In this document: positions 1 to 10,350 of the stretch, one piece after another | Numbering within the stretch: the first letter of the stretch is position 1 | Layout: the number at the start of each line of letters is the position of its first letter | Assembly: GCA_004194705.1 (NCBI GenBank) | Contig: SADC01000904.1 | Coordinates: forward strand, 1 to 64,000 | Direction of reading: 5' to 3' | DNA: 64,000 nucleotides | From: Ditylenchus dipsaci | Taxonomy: Eukaryota; Nematoda; Chromadorea; Rhabditida; Anguinidae | Notes under the pieces: generated by a model | Told to the model about the DNA's origin: nothing | Seen by the model: only the letters and a program-made list of their open reading frames with translations | Database searches by the model: none | Program-made: the position numbers and the translations under genes

Positions 1-619
1 CACACGGCCCTCAAAAACTGCATTCTAGTGCATTATCGAAAATTGGCCCAATCAAAATTTTGAAAAACCGCTGTTTTTCAATTTATTTTATCCAGCTCTT
101 CTGCTTTTACTTTTTCCGCTGTACCTCATGTAAGTTTATTGTCAAAAACCTCACCACTTCAGCGCTTTCGAACAAGCTATCACGTGCCCGATAAACTCAA
201 CGCTAATTCAAAACTAGAAGAAGATTTTTCGTAAATATTTCTGAAAATTTTATTCGATTTATTTGACTTGATTGATATCAACGCCGATTTTTTTGACCAT
301 AAATTGCTGAGCAAGACTAGACGTGATAGATGAGTGAAATTTCTACAATTTTGGTACCAAGGACATATACAAAAAATACAAATTTCGGGTGTTCTTATAC
401 AAAAGTTAGATGGGAAACGCAAAAACCCCTAATTTTACTCGGAAAAATGCCAGTTCTTTCGCTCAAACGGTCTCTAGTTTCTAAAATCACATCTTCACGA
501 AATTCGGCTCAACTTTTTTGAGTAGACTGAATGTTATGGGCTACGTTTTGGTGTATAGAAAAAGCTCTAAAAATGCAAATTGGAAGCATCTCATGCAAAA
601 ATAAATTCTTCGTTTTTAG

Positions 620-790
620 AGCTAAAGATGGTCGCACCAGAGAATTCTCCTCGAGTCAGATGGGTTCGTTCTTTATCTGAAATTCGTGCAGGCGGCATCC
701 AAGAAAGATGGGAGAAGAATAGCGCACGAAGAGGCTAAGAAAAATTTTTGTGAGCGAGCTAAAGGCCGCTACAAGATTTTCGTCTTTGTA
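620..790 (+). other. Exon-like sequence upstream of the eS4 copy
   Basis: A short coding-like stretch rich in Lys, Arg and Glu ends at a GTAAGC donor near 793. A TTTTAG acceptor follows near 837 and leads into the eS4-like region. I do not recognise the peptide, and it does not resemble the usual eS4 N terminus. It may be a badly decayed eS4 exon or a piece of a second captured gene. Confidence 0.3.
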
Positions 791-837
791 AGCTGTTTTA
801 CTTTACTTTTGGTAGTGCTTATAAGTTTTTGTTTTAG

Positions 838-1700
838 CGAAACTGGCGAACGGAAAGAAGAGCAGTCAAAACAAACAACTGCAGCTTGATGGCGAACAGC
901 GTGCTATCAAAGTGTATGGAAAAGTGCGAACAAAAATTTCGATTTCCTGCGGGTTTCATTGGTATGTTCATATTTCCATTTTCAAAGTCTTATTTCAAAA
1001 ACTCTCTTTTAGCGTGATCCTAATTGAGAAAAGTGACAAGACTTTCCACCTTCTCTACGACATCAAGGGTCGCTTTCTACTCACAGAATCTCCGAGCAGG
1101 AGGGTGGTTTCAAATTGGCTAAGATCGCAAGCAGTCCAATTGGTCTCAAGAGTGTGCCATATATCGTGACCCATGAAGCTCGTACAATCCGTTACCGGAT
1201 CCTCATCTCAAGTTGTGTTTCTATTTCGTTACTCATTAGTATTATTCCAATTTATAACTTTTAGTGGACGATACCATGGTTCATCGACATTGAGACTGGG
1301 CAGATCACCGACTACGTCAACTTCGACTCTGGCAACTTGTGCATGATCACTGGCGGACGCAACATGGGAAGAGTTTAGACCGTTGCCATCGCAAGCGCCA
1401 TCGGGGTCTTCGACATGTCCTCATCAAAGATGCGCCGTCAACACCTTCGTCACTAGGTAAGTAAAGATCGAAGTGAGAGTCGGGGGCTGTGGTGCCATAA
1501 ATACCGGCTGAGTTGGTAGGTAGCTTAGCCGTGATCAGTTTAATTAAGTGCTTAGGTTAACGAGCTGTTCTTAGTTGAACAATGTCTTCACATCGGCAGA
1601 GGCAGTGCTGCATTGGTTGCTCTTCAGCCGACAAGGGTATCAAGTTGCACATTGCTGAGGAGCGTGATAAGCGTCTTGCCCAGAAGCAGAAAGTCTTTGA
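838..1700 (+). pseudogene. Ribosomal protein eS4 pseudogene, introns retained
   Basis: In pieces over all three frames this region encodes the small-subunit ribosomal protein eS4. I see the GKVRT segment near 920, FPAGF near 945, the LLYDIKGRF block near 1050, VTHEARTIRY near 1170, the [20 protein letters not shown] block near 1300, and the C-terminal KGIKLHIAEERDKRLAQKQK near 1640. At least five frame changes and an in-frame TAG near 1376 break it. Introns survive: GTATGT..TTTTAG at about 960-1012 and GTAAGT after 1457. It is therefore a duplicated genomic copy, not a retroposed one. Unlike the POLA1 and RanGAP1 genes in this window, the damage is dense, with several indels within 150 bp, so real decay is the better reading. 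An intact eS4 gene must exist elsewhere. Confidence 0.85.
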
Positions 1701-2403
1701 ATTCGGCTATGAGAGGTCGAGTCCATACTATTTCATTACATATCAAGTGTTTTGTTTATTGCTGTTGATGTTCGTACGAATTTATGTGCCTTTGAGAAAA
1801 GGTGTAAATAAAGTTGTTGATCGTTAATTCATTTCCGGGTTTTCTTGCATTCATCGGTTGAGAGTTGCTGTTTATGGTTATCATAAATATTTATATGTAC
1901 GGAATGTGTTATATGATGGCAAGTAAGGTGTTTTGATGAAAATGTAGATCTAGAAGATTCAGATTCGTAATAAATCCTTCTTTTAACTCTTGAATTTGAC
2001 TTTTTTGTGATGATTGCTTTCATTTGATACTGACAACGCAAAGAAGGTAACTTATAGCAGACTGAAGATGTAACGCTATTGGGATTGGTGTGATATGCGT
2101 TAGAGACGATCAATGTATCGTAATTTTGTTAAAATAGGTTTTTTGCTAAAAAAAAATTACATGGATAAGGCAAAAACGAAAGAAACCAATAATTTTTGAA
2201 AAAGACTCTTTTGTGAGAAACATTTTGTTTGATGTGAAAGTTTTTGATTTGTAATTGTCCAGGTTTGCAATAAATTTGTCTAAATTCAGCAAAGTATCTG
2301 AAAGCTAAAATTGTTTAGAAAGCGCAGAAAAAGTTTTTTTGAAATTCTTGGCGTTTTGTTTATTTTTAAATGCACTAAAATGCAGTTTTTGAGGGGCCGT
2401 GAT

Positions 2404-2763
2404 CACCCCTGAAAAACCATGCTCCAACCTGGCCACGAGGTCATCCACTTGGATCAATTTTTTTCACGTCTTAGGTTCCAAAACAGTTTTGCTGGACTAA
2501 TTCGACCATGCTGAAGATGGGTTGACAGTGGTAAATTACGTTTTATGTAGAAATTTTCGAGTTATTGATTACGATTGATTTTGATAAATCAGTGATTAGT
2601 AATAACTCCAAAATTTCTACATAAAACGTAATTTTACCACTGTCAAACCATTTTCAGCATGCTCGAATTAGTCTAGCAAAATTATTTTGGAACCGTTAGA
2701 CGTAAATTTTTTTTGATCAAGTGGATGACCCGTGGTCAGGTTGGAGCATGGTTCTCAGGGGTG
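2404..2763. repeat. Foldback MITE, CACCCCTG tips
   Basis: This is a near-perfect palindrome centred near 2580. The ends are CACCCCTGAAAAACCATGC and its reverse complement. The arms contain a GGTTTGACAGTGGTAAA-type block and a CAAGTGGATGACC-type block. The same blocks occur in the 20.3-20.6 kb MITE, so the two are related. It has no coding capacity. Confidence 0.85.
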
Positions 2764-3244
2764 GTATAGAGTTGCTGGTTCGAATCTACCTAGGTGCGTA
2801 CCTTATTTTTCACCCTGTTTTCAATGAATTTTTAATATTAACAATTAGGGTCGACCACCCTGGAGAAAGTATTTGCCAAATTACTAATTGGGTGCAGCAC
2901 ACAATTTTGGGTTGAATAGCAATGGATTAGTTAGTAAAGAGAAGAAAATGGAGTCAGAGTTTAGCGTAAAATTAAAAGTCCGTGATTCGACACACAGAAA
3001 GGGAGAGTGAAAGGAAAATCCACCAATTGGACACGTGGTTTAATGGGGACTGTGGTGGTAGATTATGACTGTGACTTTTGCGCATCATGAACACGGCTTC
3101 AATAGTCGCGGTACTTGCATTTGCGCATTTGATTTTCGAGCAATTCGATTTGCGCAATCTGCGCTTGCGCAATTTGAACATTGCGAAACGTGAATTCGCG
3201 CAATTTGAAATTGCGCAATCTTTGGCTGCCCTGATTTTCATTTA

Positions 3245-3927
3245 GGGTAAAACGGAATTTGCAGCTAATTCTCGTAATTTTGCAGCTAATTCTCGTATTT
3301 CGCAGCAAATTCTCGTAATTTGCAGCAAATTCTTGTAATCTTGCAGCAAATATGAGTGAATTTTGCGGGAATTCAAATTTCCTAGTCAAAAGATGACTCG
3401 GATCGCTCAGAATCCCAGCCCGGAGTGGTCAGAAGTCCCTGAAAGTTGGTTTTTTGGAGGTTTACTAAGGGGGGGGGTAAACTTTTTGCGAAAATTCGAT
3501 TGGGCGGATCAGAATTCCGGTCCGATCGGCTTAATCGCTCAGAATTTCAGTTTATGACGGTTTTGAGTGGTTCAGGGAGGAATTCTGAGCGATTAAGCCG
3601 GTCGGACCGGATTCTGATACGCCCAATCGAATTTTCGCAAAAGTTAACCCCCCTTTAGTAAACCCCCAAAAACCAACTTCAGGGGCTTCTGACCACTCCT
3701 GGCTGGGATTCTGAGCGATCCGAGTCATCTTTTGACTAGGAAATTCGAATTCCCGAAAATTCACTCATATTTTGCTGCAAAATTACGAGAATTAGCTGCA
3801 AACGAAATTAGCTGCAAACGAAATTAGCTGCAAAATTACGAGAATTAGCTGCAAAATTACGAGAATTAGCTGCAAACGAAATTAGCTGCAAAATTACGAG
3901 AATTAGCTGCAAAATTCCGTTTTACCC
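3245..3927. mobile_element. Foldback element with tandem-repeat ends, 9-bp TSD
   Basis: The tips are GGGTAAAACGG and its inverse. Each arm begins with iterations of a unit like AATTACGAGAATTAGCTGCA, two to five copies per side. Both flanks carry the 9-bp duplication TTTCATTTA (3236-3244 and 3928-3936), which points to Mutator-type insertion. The inner core (about 3360-3770) includes TGACTCGGATCGCTCAGAAT and recurs in other foldbacks near 30.1-30.5 and 37.9-38.2 kb. It is a non-autonomous element. Confidence 0.85.
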
Positions 3928-4882
3928 TTTCATTTATTTGAAATGCTGTGACCTTTTTTCCACATAATAAACTTGAAAGAATTCATAATCGATCCCAATA
4001 AATAAAAAATATTTCAATTTTTTCAAAAATTTTCAATTTTTTTGAAAAACAGAATGTCCCAACCTATTCGCGATTTTTACCGATTTGACACCCCCGTGAT
4101 ACTGCGTTCAAAAGGTTATGTTGTAATTGTTTTCCTTAGATGAAGCGTACTTTTTAATCTGAAACCGCAGCAAATAAATGTTCTATTTACGGTAGCCAAA
4201 ATATGCCGACTTAGTTTTTAATATGGGGAATTATCACCGAAACTGGACACATCTTTGAAAAACTGAGAACTTTTTCACAAAAACTGCCCACAAAACCAAA
4301 AGAAGTGGCCTTTTTTTTCGCATACACTGGGACTTTTTCGTTTTTTTCCATAAAATGTTATAAAAATTCGAATTTGAATATTTGTTGTCAAAAGTATATT
4401 TGTTGAAGCAATGTTTTCCTTGACTTTTACTAAAATACGACATTTGTATTCTCGTTTGAATTTCACTGGTACCCGCCTTTAGGGTTGACGGCGGTCGCGG
4501 TGCGGTCTTTTTTTGGAAGGCTGTGTTAACCAATTTTTTGATTAGTTTTTCAGATTCTGTTTTTACCGTTCTGTTCAGCATGAAAAAAGAGGCGCGGTCT
4601 TTAGAATAATGACGACCACTCCATAAATTGATTCAGTGATTAAACGCGTTGGCGCAACAAAAAAAAATTTTCGACCACTCCAAAAAATTTTTTTTTGGTT
4701 GCGCCAACGCATTTCAATCACTGAAACAATTTATGGAGTAGTCGTCATTATTCTAAAGACCGCGCCTCTTTTTTCATGCTGAACAGAACGGTAAAAACAG
4801 AATCTAAAAAACTAATAAAAAAATTAGTTAACACAGCCTTCCAAAAAAGACCGCACCGCGACCGCCGTCAACCCTAAAGGCG

Positions 4883-5429
4883 GGCAGTCAAAGATTGGGC
4901 CATTTCAAATTAGGCCACCGTAAATTGGGCCAAATCAGACTTGGCCAAATTCAAATTGGGCCACGGTAAATTGGGCAACGATTTTGACCGTGTTCATTTG
5001 GAGCTCATTTGGAGCTCATTTGAGAAGTATCAAGGTCACTGAATCATTGTGTTGGAGTCCAATTGTTTGAAAAAAGTTAATTTTTGTTATCGTTGTGATC
5101 GCTTATGCCAATTGTCCTCTTTAGGACATTGTTTGTCATTCATGTCAACGCTCATTCATTTGCTTTGTAGTATGTTAAATTACTAGTAATAAAGAATGAA
5201 GGAAGATGAGAGAGTGTTTCATATATGCAGCATTATGGAAAACATCGAACATTAAACGTATTCATGGAAACAATAGACAAAATTGCAACAATTTTATTAA
5301 AAAAAACCGTCAAAATCGTGGTCGAATTTGAATTGGTCCAATTTACGGTGGCCGAATTTGAATTTGGCCAAGTCTGATTTGGCGCAATTCACGGTGGCCC
5401 AATTTGAAATTGCCCAATCTTTGACTGCC
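4883..5429. mobile_element. Small foldback element with GGGCCA-type repeat ends
   Basis: The ends GGCAGTCAAAGA and TCTTTGACTGCC enclose iterations of AAATTGGGCCACGGT-like units on both sides. The flanks carry CTAAAGGCG (4874-4882 and 5430-5438). Because the base pairs at the ends are symmetric, the duplication could be read as 7-13 bp. It is inserted in the arm of the outer foldback. The interior (about 4990-5320) shows no gene. Confidence 0.8.
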
Positions 5430-5939
5430 CTAAAGGCGGGTACCAGTTAAATTCAAACGAGAATTAAAATGTCGTATTTTAGGCGCTACCACGGTTGATA
5501 AAAAATTAGTTTATTTAAAAGGGAATTCATAAAAAACGGGTTTGACCTAAAATAGAATTGATCAAAAACCGGATTTCAAAAAAAATAAGTTTTTTTTAAA
5601 CTGTTTGGCAATATAAGTTTTACCAAAAATAGTTTTATAAATATTTAATTCGTCAATAAATACGTTCATCCAGATTTCTCGACGAATTTACACAGTTTAT
5701 TTTAGAATTGAATAGTATCTCAGAGATAGTGAAATCTTGAAAAATGAGCAACTAGCCGGTTAAATTTCCACAGTTAAGTATTACGAATTCCGAGCTGGAA
5801 AATATGCCACAATTAGCACGCAAACAATTTGGTCAAATGACTGTCCATATTCCGACATTTGGCATGACCTAACCCAAGTTAAGACACAGCTTTACACAAA
5901 CCAACTACGAACAAGCCCTCACACTTTTATTCAACGTAA

Positions 5940-7735
5940 TCAAACAAATCACCCGTTCAGATCACATAACAAAGACTGGGATTTTACATATTTATAAATC
6001 TGATCCACTTTGTAGCTTGCAGAGATGCTCTTTCTTTGTGCCGAAATTCGTTTGTCTTCTGCCTTTGGCTTTACTGGAGTACCTGTTTGAAGCGAGATGA
6101 GATGAGCCTCTTGGAGCGAGCACTCTTGTTTCAGCTTGCCTAGCCAGCGCCAAAATCGAATTCTCTTATCACCTTTTGTTCCCATGGCGTATTTAAGAGC
6201 ATTGTGCCAGGCTTCAAGGGAGTTCGTCGTTTTGGCCTACCTTCCAGCGTTAATTGTAGCAATTTCAAAGTCACACAGAAAACATCGAACTTGCGCACGT
6301 GCAACATCTCCAATCCATGTCTGTAACAGAAGTCAACACATGAAACTGCGAGAATTGGTTGAAAAAATATACCTCACGGAAGTACTTTAAAAATTTCTGT
6401 TCGGCAGAGTGATCTGAACAGTCAGCGTTATAGCGAATCACCAAGTCGAATGCTTTTTAACATCCGTCGGAGGAACATAGGCGAGCGATTTCAGCTGATC
6501 GAAAAGTTGGCTGAATTGGCCTCCCTGTTTGTAGCTACGAACGAGTCCTAACTTCTGAACCTTCCGAAAGAGTGCTTGAGCGAAGTCGAAGTAGCAACTA
6601 TGCTGATTGACGACTAAAAGACATTTTCACTAAGATATCGCACGACTATGAAATAGCTTACATGGAAAAGCGGAACAGACGAGCCAAGCAAACCTCGTTC
6701 ATAGTCGGTGTGGACATGCCTCACTTGCGATTCCGAATCAACTGCTTGAGGATAGCGAAAAATTTGTTGTAAGTACCCATCGACTTCTTTGGCAACAAAG
6801 CGTGGACGCATGGTATGAACGTTTCTTCACACTTAGCATGCATTGTGAGCAATTGACACCACCCTTTAGGAACCAGTCTAAATGTTTGTCGATTGCCCAC
6901 CACTCAGCTTCTTTGAGAAACTATACAAGCGTTAAAAAGTTATTAACTCTGTAAAATTACTTCTAGTAAGTTAGAAGTAGAAAATATGATAATTCGGCGT
7001 TTTCCTTTTCCAGTGTCATACATTACGAACAATCTGCCTTCATAGTCAAGAAGATCAGGTGGAATTTCCAAGTTCTCAGGATCACGTGGCGTATTTGGAT
7101 CATTATTGAGCTGCTAAAGATTATTCGCACTTGAAATAAATTTTTAGGCTGATGAAAACATTGAAAATACTTTGCGATGGTAGTATACCATATCAGTAAC
7201 ATTTTTCTGAATAATCTTAGCCTTCACTTGTCTGATGCATCTCAATGGGCTCGAGAATATTTGACGTCCGCTAGTCTAAAATCTTTATGCATAATTCGTC
7301 TGAATATGTCGTTATAATTACATCTCCTGTCGGGCTAGTTCCGGTATTGAGATAATCATCATCATCATCTTCATTCGTATCTAATTCCATGTTGCAGCCT
7401 TCACTTCGCTTTACGCATCTCAAATGAGTGATCTGTCGCTTATCCTTGTAACCAGCGGAATAGACTTCTCCTGGAACAGTACATGCTATCCAAAATTTTA
7501 GGAAAAAATTCTACCACCCAGAATTGCCATCCGCTTTCCCTTTTTGCTTTTAATCCACTCGATTGTGAGACCCGGAATGATTTGAGGTTCACGCTTCCGC
7601 TTCCGACCGACTTGTTTGCTTCTGATTGACTCCTGAATTTGGTTTGATCCCTTCCTCTTCCTCAGACCATCCTTGCTCACTTACATCGCCGATGCTTGCT
7701 TCATCAGGGCTACTGTATTGGTCTTCGAGATTCAT
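5940..7735 (-). pseudogene. MULE transposase with FLYWCH-like N terminus, broken
   Basis: Read on the minus strand the pieces come in the expected MULE order. A basic N-terminal part lies at 7500-7680. Next is a cysteine-bearing FLYWCH-like patch near 7400-7480. Then comes a block like KGKRRIIIFSTSNLLEVL near 6965-7010, followed by the transposase core near 6900-6720 with QTFRLVPKGWCQLLTMHA, an ALLPKKSMGTYNKFF block, and HTDYERG. The C-terminal region has FDFAQALFRKVQKLGL near 6590 and KTTNSLEAWHNALKYAMG near 6190. This matches the DDE core of Mutator transposases. Frame changes and stops separate the blocks, so it is not a working gene. I cannot name a closest family member. Confidence 0.8.
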
Positions 7736-8002
7736 TTAGAGCACTTAAAAGTGAAAATTACAATAAATCTCGATCAGCAATCGCTTGAAGACAATTACAG
7801 TATATGTAACTCGAAACTTTAAGAAAAACCCAATATCCAGAAAAGCGATGAACAATCATTAAACTAATTATTGATGAAACCAAAATATCGCAAACTTTCA
7901 TATTGCCAAACAGTTAAAAAAAACTTTTTTTTTTGAAATCCGGTTTTTGATCAATTCTCTTTTTGGTCAAACCCGTTTTTTATGAATTCCCTTTTAAATA
8001 AA

Positions 8003-9008
8003 GGTTAATCATTTTTTCTGTGGCAAATTTACTTCTTTTTGTGGCAAAGATGTTTTTTTGTGGCAATTTTTTCTGTAGCTAATTTACTTTTTTTGTCGCA
8101 AATTTACTTTTTTTTGTAGCAAATTTATTTTTTTCTGTAGCAAATTTACTCTTTTTGTAGCAAATCCGATTTTACTCCGTAGCACATATACTTGAGCTAG
8201 TGTGCTTATTTATTTCTAAAAACTTCAGAAACATATATCTGTTGATACGCTTGATCCGCATACCGTTTTTAGTCTTTTTATACTGAAAACCGATTTTCGA
8301 GAAAAGTGAACTGAGAATTTCGGTTTGGTGCAGCAGTCGAAAATTGCAAATTCCTGAAAGATCATAGGAAGTTGGCAAAAGAAACCCACTTGTACCGGCT
8401 ATTTCGGCCAACACTCTTTTCTTCACAAGACGAAGCCCGTTAAGATCCAAAAGCGTACGAACTTAAGTGTTTCTCTTCTCAAAATGGTGGAGCAAAATGT
8501 GGCTAAGGTTGATGGAATTATCATCAGCATTGTATTTATGGTGAATTCGGTAAGCTTGAATTCGAAAATTTCATAACTGATCCATCAGAGGATGTTGAGT
8601 AATGAAGCAGCCAAGAGTGTGCCAGGTGTGCGTTCTAGATTAGACCTAAAGCCCAGCAGCTTTACCAGCAATTAATCCACTTGTCTTTCATGAAGTCCAA
8701 GTCTTCATAGACTCAGAATACAAATTTGAGAATTAGGATGAATATTAAGCACACTACCTCAATATATGTGCTACGGACTAAAATCGGATTTGCTACAAAA
8801 AAGAGTAAATTTGCTAGAGAAAAAAATAAATTTGCTACAAAAAAAAGTAAATTTGCCACAAAAAAAATTAAATTTGCCACAAAAAAATTAAATTTGCTAC
8901 AAAATAAATTTGCCACAAAAAAAAGTAAATTAGCTACAGAAAAAATTTGCCGCAAAAAAAACATTTTGCCACAAAAAAAGTAATTTGCCACAGAAAAAAT
9001 GATTAACC
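8003..9008. mobile_element. Foldback element with GCAAATTTACTTTTT repeat ends, 9-bp TSD
   Basis: The ends are GGTTAATCATTTTTTCTGTGG and its inverse. Each side carries six to nine copies of a unit near GTAGCAAATTTACTTTTTTT (8020-8175 and 8780-8995). The 9-bp duplication TTAAATAAA is exact (7994-8002 and 9009-9017). It sits inside the right terminal repeat of the MULE and is the youngest layer of the nest. The interior 8180-8770 has short open frames on both strands that I do not recognise. Confidence 0.85.
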
Positions 9009-9084
9009 TTAAATAAACTAATTTTTTATAAACCGTGGTAGCGCCGTATTTTAGTAAAAGTCAAGGAAAATATTGCTTCCAATC

Positions 9085-9139
9085 GAAATCGAACCGACGA
9101 ACTACCTTCACAGTACTCCGCCGCTTTCCCACTGAGCCA
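9085..9139 (-). ncRNA. tRNA-like sequence with Pol III A and B boxes (fossil)
   Basis: On the minus strand, TGGCTCAGTGGG (9128-9139) fits a tRNA A box, and GGTTCGATTTC (9085-9095) fits a B box at normal tRNA spacing. I cannot draw full acceptor and anticodon stems. It is more likely a tRNA-derived repeat head or tRNA pseudogene than a working tRNA. Confidence 0.5.
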
Positions 9140-9549
9140 CCGACACTATTTTTATTTAGGCTGGCGCTATTCATTGCTTACCAAAGAATAAAAAAAATTA
9201 AAGAAAACTTGACTATGGACATTTGAAGATTTCACCCGACTTTCGGGAAAAGACCGGCTAAATATCCGGGTAAATACCCGAGATTTACCCAAAAATATTT
9301 ATTCGGGTAATTGGTCAACCCTAGTTTTTACCCTTAATCCAAACATTCAACCGCTTATGGTGAATATACTAAAAATGATCAGCATGGAATTCTGAGTAGA
9401 TTTCACCAAAGAGGCCATCCGAGTGTGTTGGAGTGTGTTGATCTTATTGTTGTTTCAATAGGATTGTACGAACAAAATATGCTTTTGTCGAAATCGTCAG
9501 ATATTTATAAAAACACCGATTTTATTTCATAAATGAATTTTCAATAGAT

Positions 9550-9746
9550 TCACAGAAAACAATCAGTGATCAAAACACACAGTCCAGTATCCTTTTCTCT
9601 AGCGTATAATGAAGAGCATTGACAAGCTGGTAAGTCGAAATCAGGAGTATTGACACAATCTCGGTAAGGATGGTGGCAGGTGGGCTCGCAATGTGAGCTA
9701 CCTTGGTGGTAACTCTCATTCACTGGACAAGTCATCGGACTACTGG
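9550..9746 (-). CDS. TIL-domain (serine protease inhibitor-like) terminal exon
   Basis: An acceptor (CTGTTCAG) opens this exon in phase 1, and it ends in a TGA. An AATAAA lies about 25 bases past the stop on the same strand (TTTATT at 9521-9526). The ~60 residues hold eight cysteines: a CPVNESY start, two cysteines in CEPTC, CVNTP, a C-x-C pair, then TGLC and a final DC. This matches the trypsin-inhibitor-like cysteine-rich fold, though the usual domain has ten cysteines. Such domains are secreted and inhibit serine proteases or sit in extracellular proteins. A signal-peptide exon must lie upstream at higher coordinates, but I could not identify it. The gene is incomplete as seen. Confidence 0.7.
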
Positions 9747-9788
9747 CTGAACAGAAAAGATGTCAGTTACAAATTCTGATCCAAAATA

Positions 9789-10345
9789 CAGGGTTGGCAT
9801 TATGACCGCTCAAGCGAACTTTTGCCATAACTTTTTGAATTCGCAACATTTTCGCAAGATCTTTTTGTTTTGTAGCACTGTTCGGGGGAACAGATTGACA
9901 CCAGACACTCACTTGGTTTTGCGTCTTTTGCTCCAAATTTCGATCTTCTCTAAAATGTCTGCTTTCAGATACAATATTAAAAGAAAAGTAAGCAAAATAT
10001 GTCGAATGGTTATTCGAAGAGAGTTTCATTATCGAAAAGGCTATCGAAGAGAATTTAATGAATGTAACAATTATCCGGCAGCGCCCGATGCAAAAAGAAT
10101 CAAGCAATGCTACAGCAAATTCAAGCAAGGCAGTTTGAAGAACAAGAAGCGGATTAAAGAACAAAAATCGCCTTGCTAACATTTTGTGCAAACATTTTAG
10201 AAAATGTCGAAATTCGGAACAAAAGACGCAAAACAAAACGAGTGTTTGTTTTCAATCTGTTTCCCGCGAACAAAAAAACGCCAAAATGTTGCGAATTTAA
10301 AAAGTTATGGCAAAAATTCACTCGGCGTTTATAATGCCAACCCTG
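9789..10345. repeat. Palindromic MITE with CAGGGTTGGCATTAT ends, TA target
   Basis: The arms CAGGGTTGGCATTATGACCG and the inverse CGGCGTTTATAATGCCAACC are flanked by TA on both sides (9787-9788 and 10346-10347). The arms share blocks such as CAACATTTTCGC and CCATAACTTTTT. A short AT-rich centre lies at about 9960-10190. The long open frames over it on both strands are a by-product of the palindrome. Confidence 0.8.
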
Positions 10346-10350
10346 TACTA

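Larger units (their letters stand above)
1..2404. mobile_element. Possible TIR-bounded element carrying an eS4 gene copy
   Basis: The first ~35 bases and the stretch ending near 2400 are inverted copies of each other. The left end reads CACGGCCCTCAAAAACTGC. The right end, read on the minus strand, is CACGGCCCCTCAAAAACTGC, and both continue into a TGCATT..AGTGCATT motif. Between them lies a decayed ribosomal protein eS4 copy and little else. This could be a transposon that captured a host gene fragment. The left flank is outside the window, so no target duplication can be checked. No transposase is visible. Confidence 0.45.
5482..9045 (-). mobile_element. Mutator-like element (MULE) with decayed transposase
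   Basis: The terminal inverted repeats start GGCGCTACCACGG and extend about 130 bp, with blocks like AAAAACGGGTTTGACC and GAAATCCGGTTTTTGATC at 5500-5610 and 7895-8000. The flanks GTATTTTA (5474-5481 and 9046-9053) form an 8-bp duplication, or 10 bp if the symmetric tip base is moved. The right terminal repeat has been split by another element at 8003-9008. The body encodes a minus-strand transposase remnant. Confidence 0.85.
4401..9082. mobile_element. Outer foldback element of a three-level transposon nest
   Basis: The sequence around TTTTCCTTGACTTTTACTAA near 4413 is matched in inverse near 9055-9075. The inner arms meet in a strong palindrome at 4478-4880 that contains TTGACGGCGGTCGCGG. 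The right arm has been opened twice, by a small foldback at 4883-5429 and by a MULE at 5482-9045. Removing both restores a continuous palindrome of about 570 bp. Insertion order is therefore readable: this element came first. Confidence 0.8.

Noticed and set aside
2777..2786. GGTTCGAATC as part of a working tRNA gene
   Set aside because: Only the B-box-like motif is present. No acceptor, D or anticodon stems could be drawn around it.
8713..8991. Open frames on both strands made of repeated FVANLF / KKSKFATKK-like peptides
   Set aside because: Translation of the GCAAATTTACTTTTT tandem array at the end of a foldback. Low complexity, not a protein.
9763..10236. Long overlapping open frames on both strands (157 and 139 codons)
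   Set aside because: They lie entirely within a palindromic MITE. The mirrored sequence produces both frames, and there is no recognisable domain.
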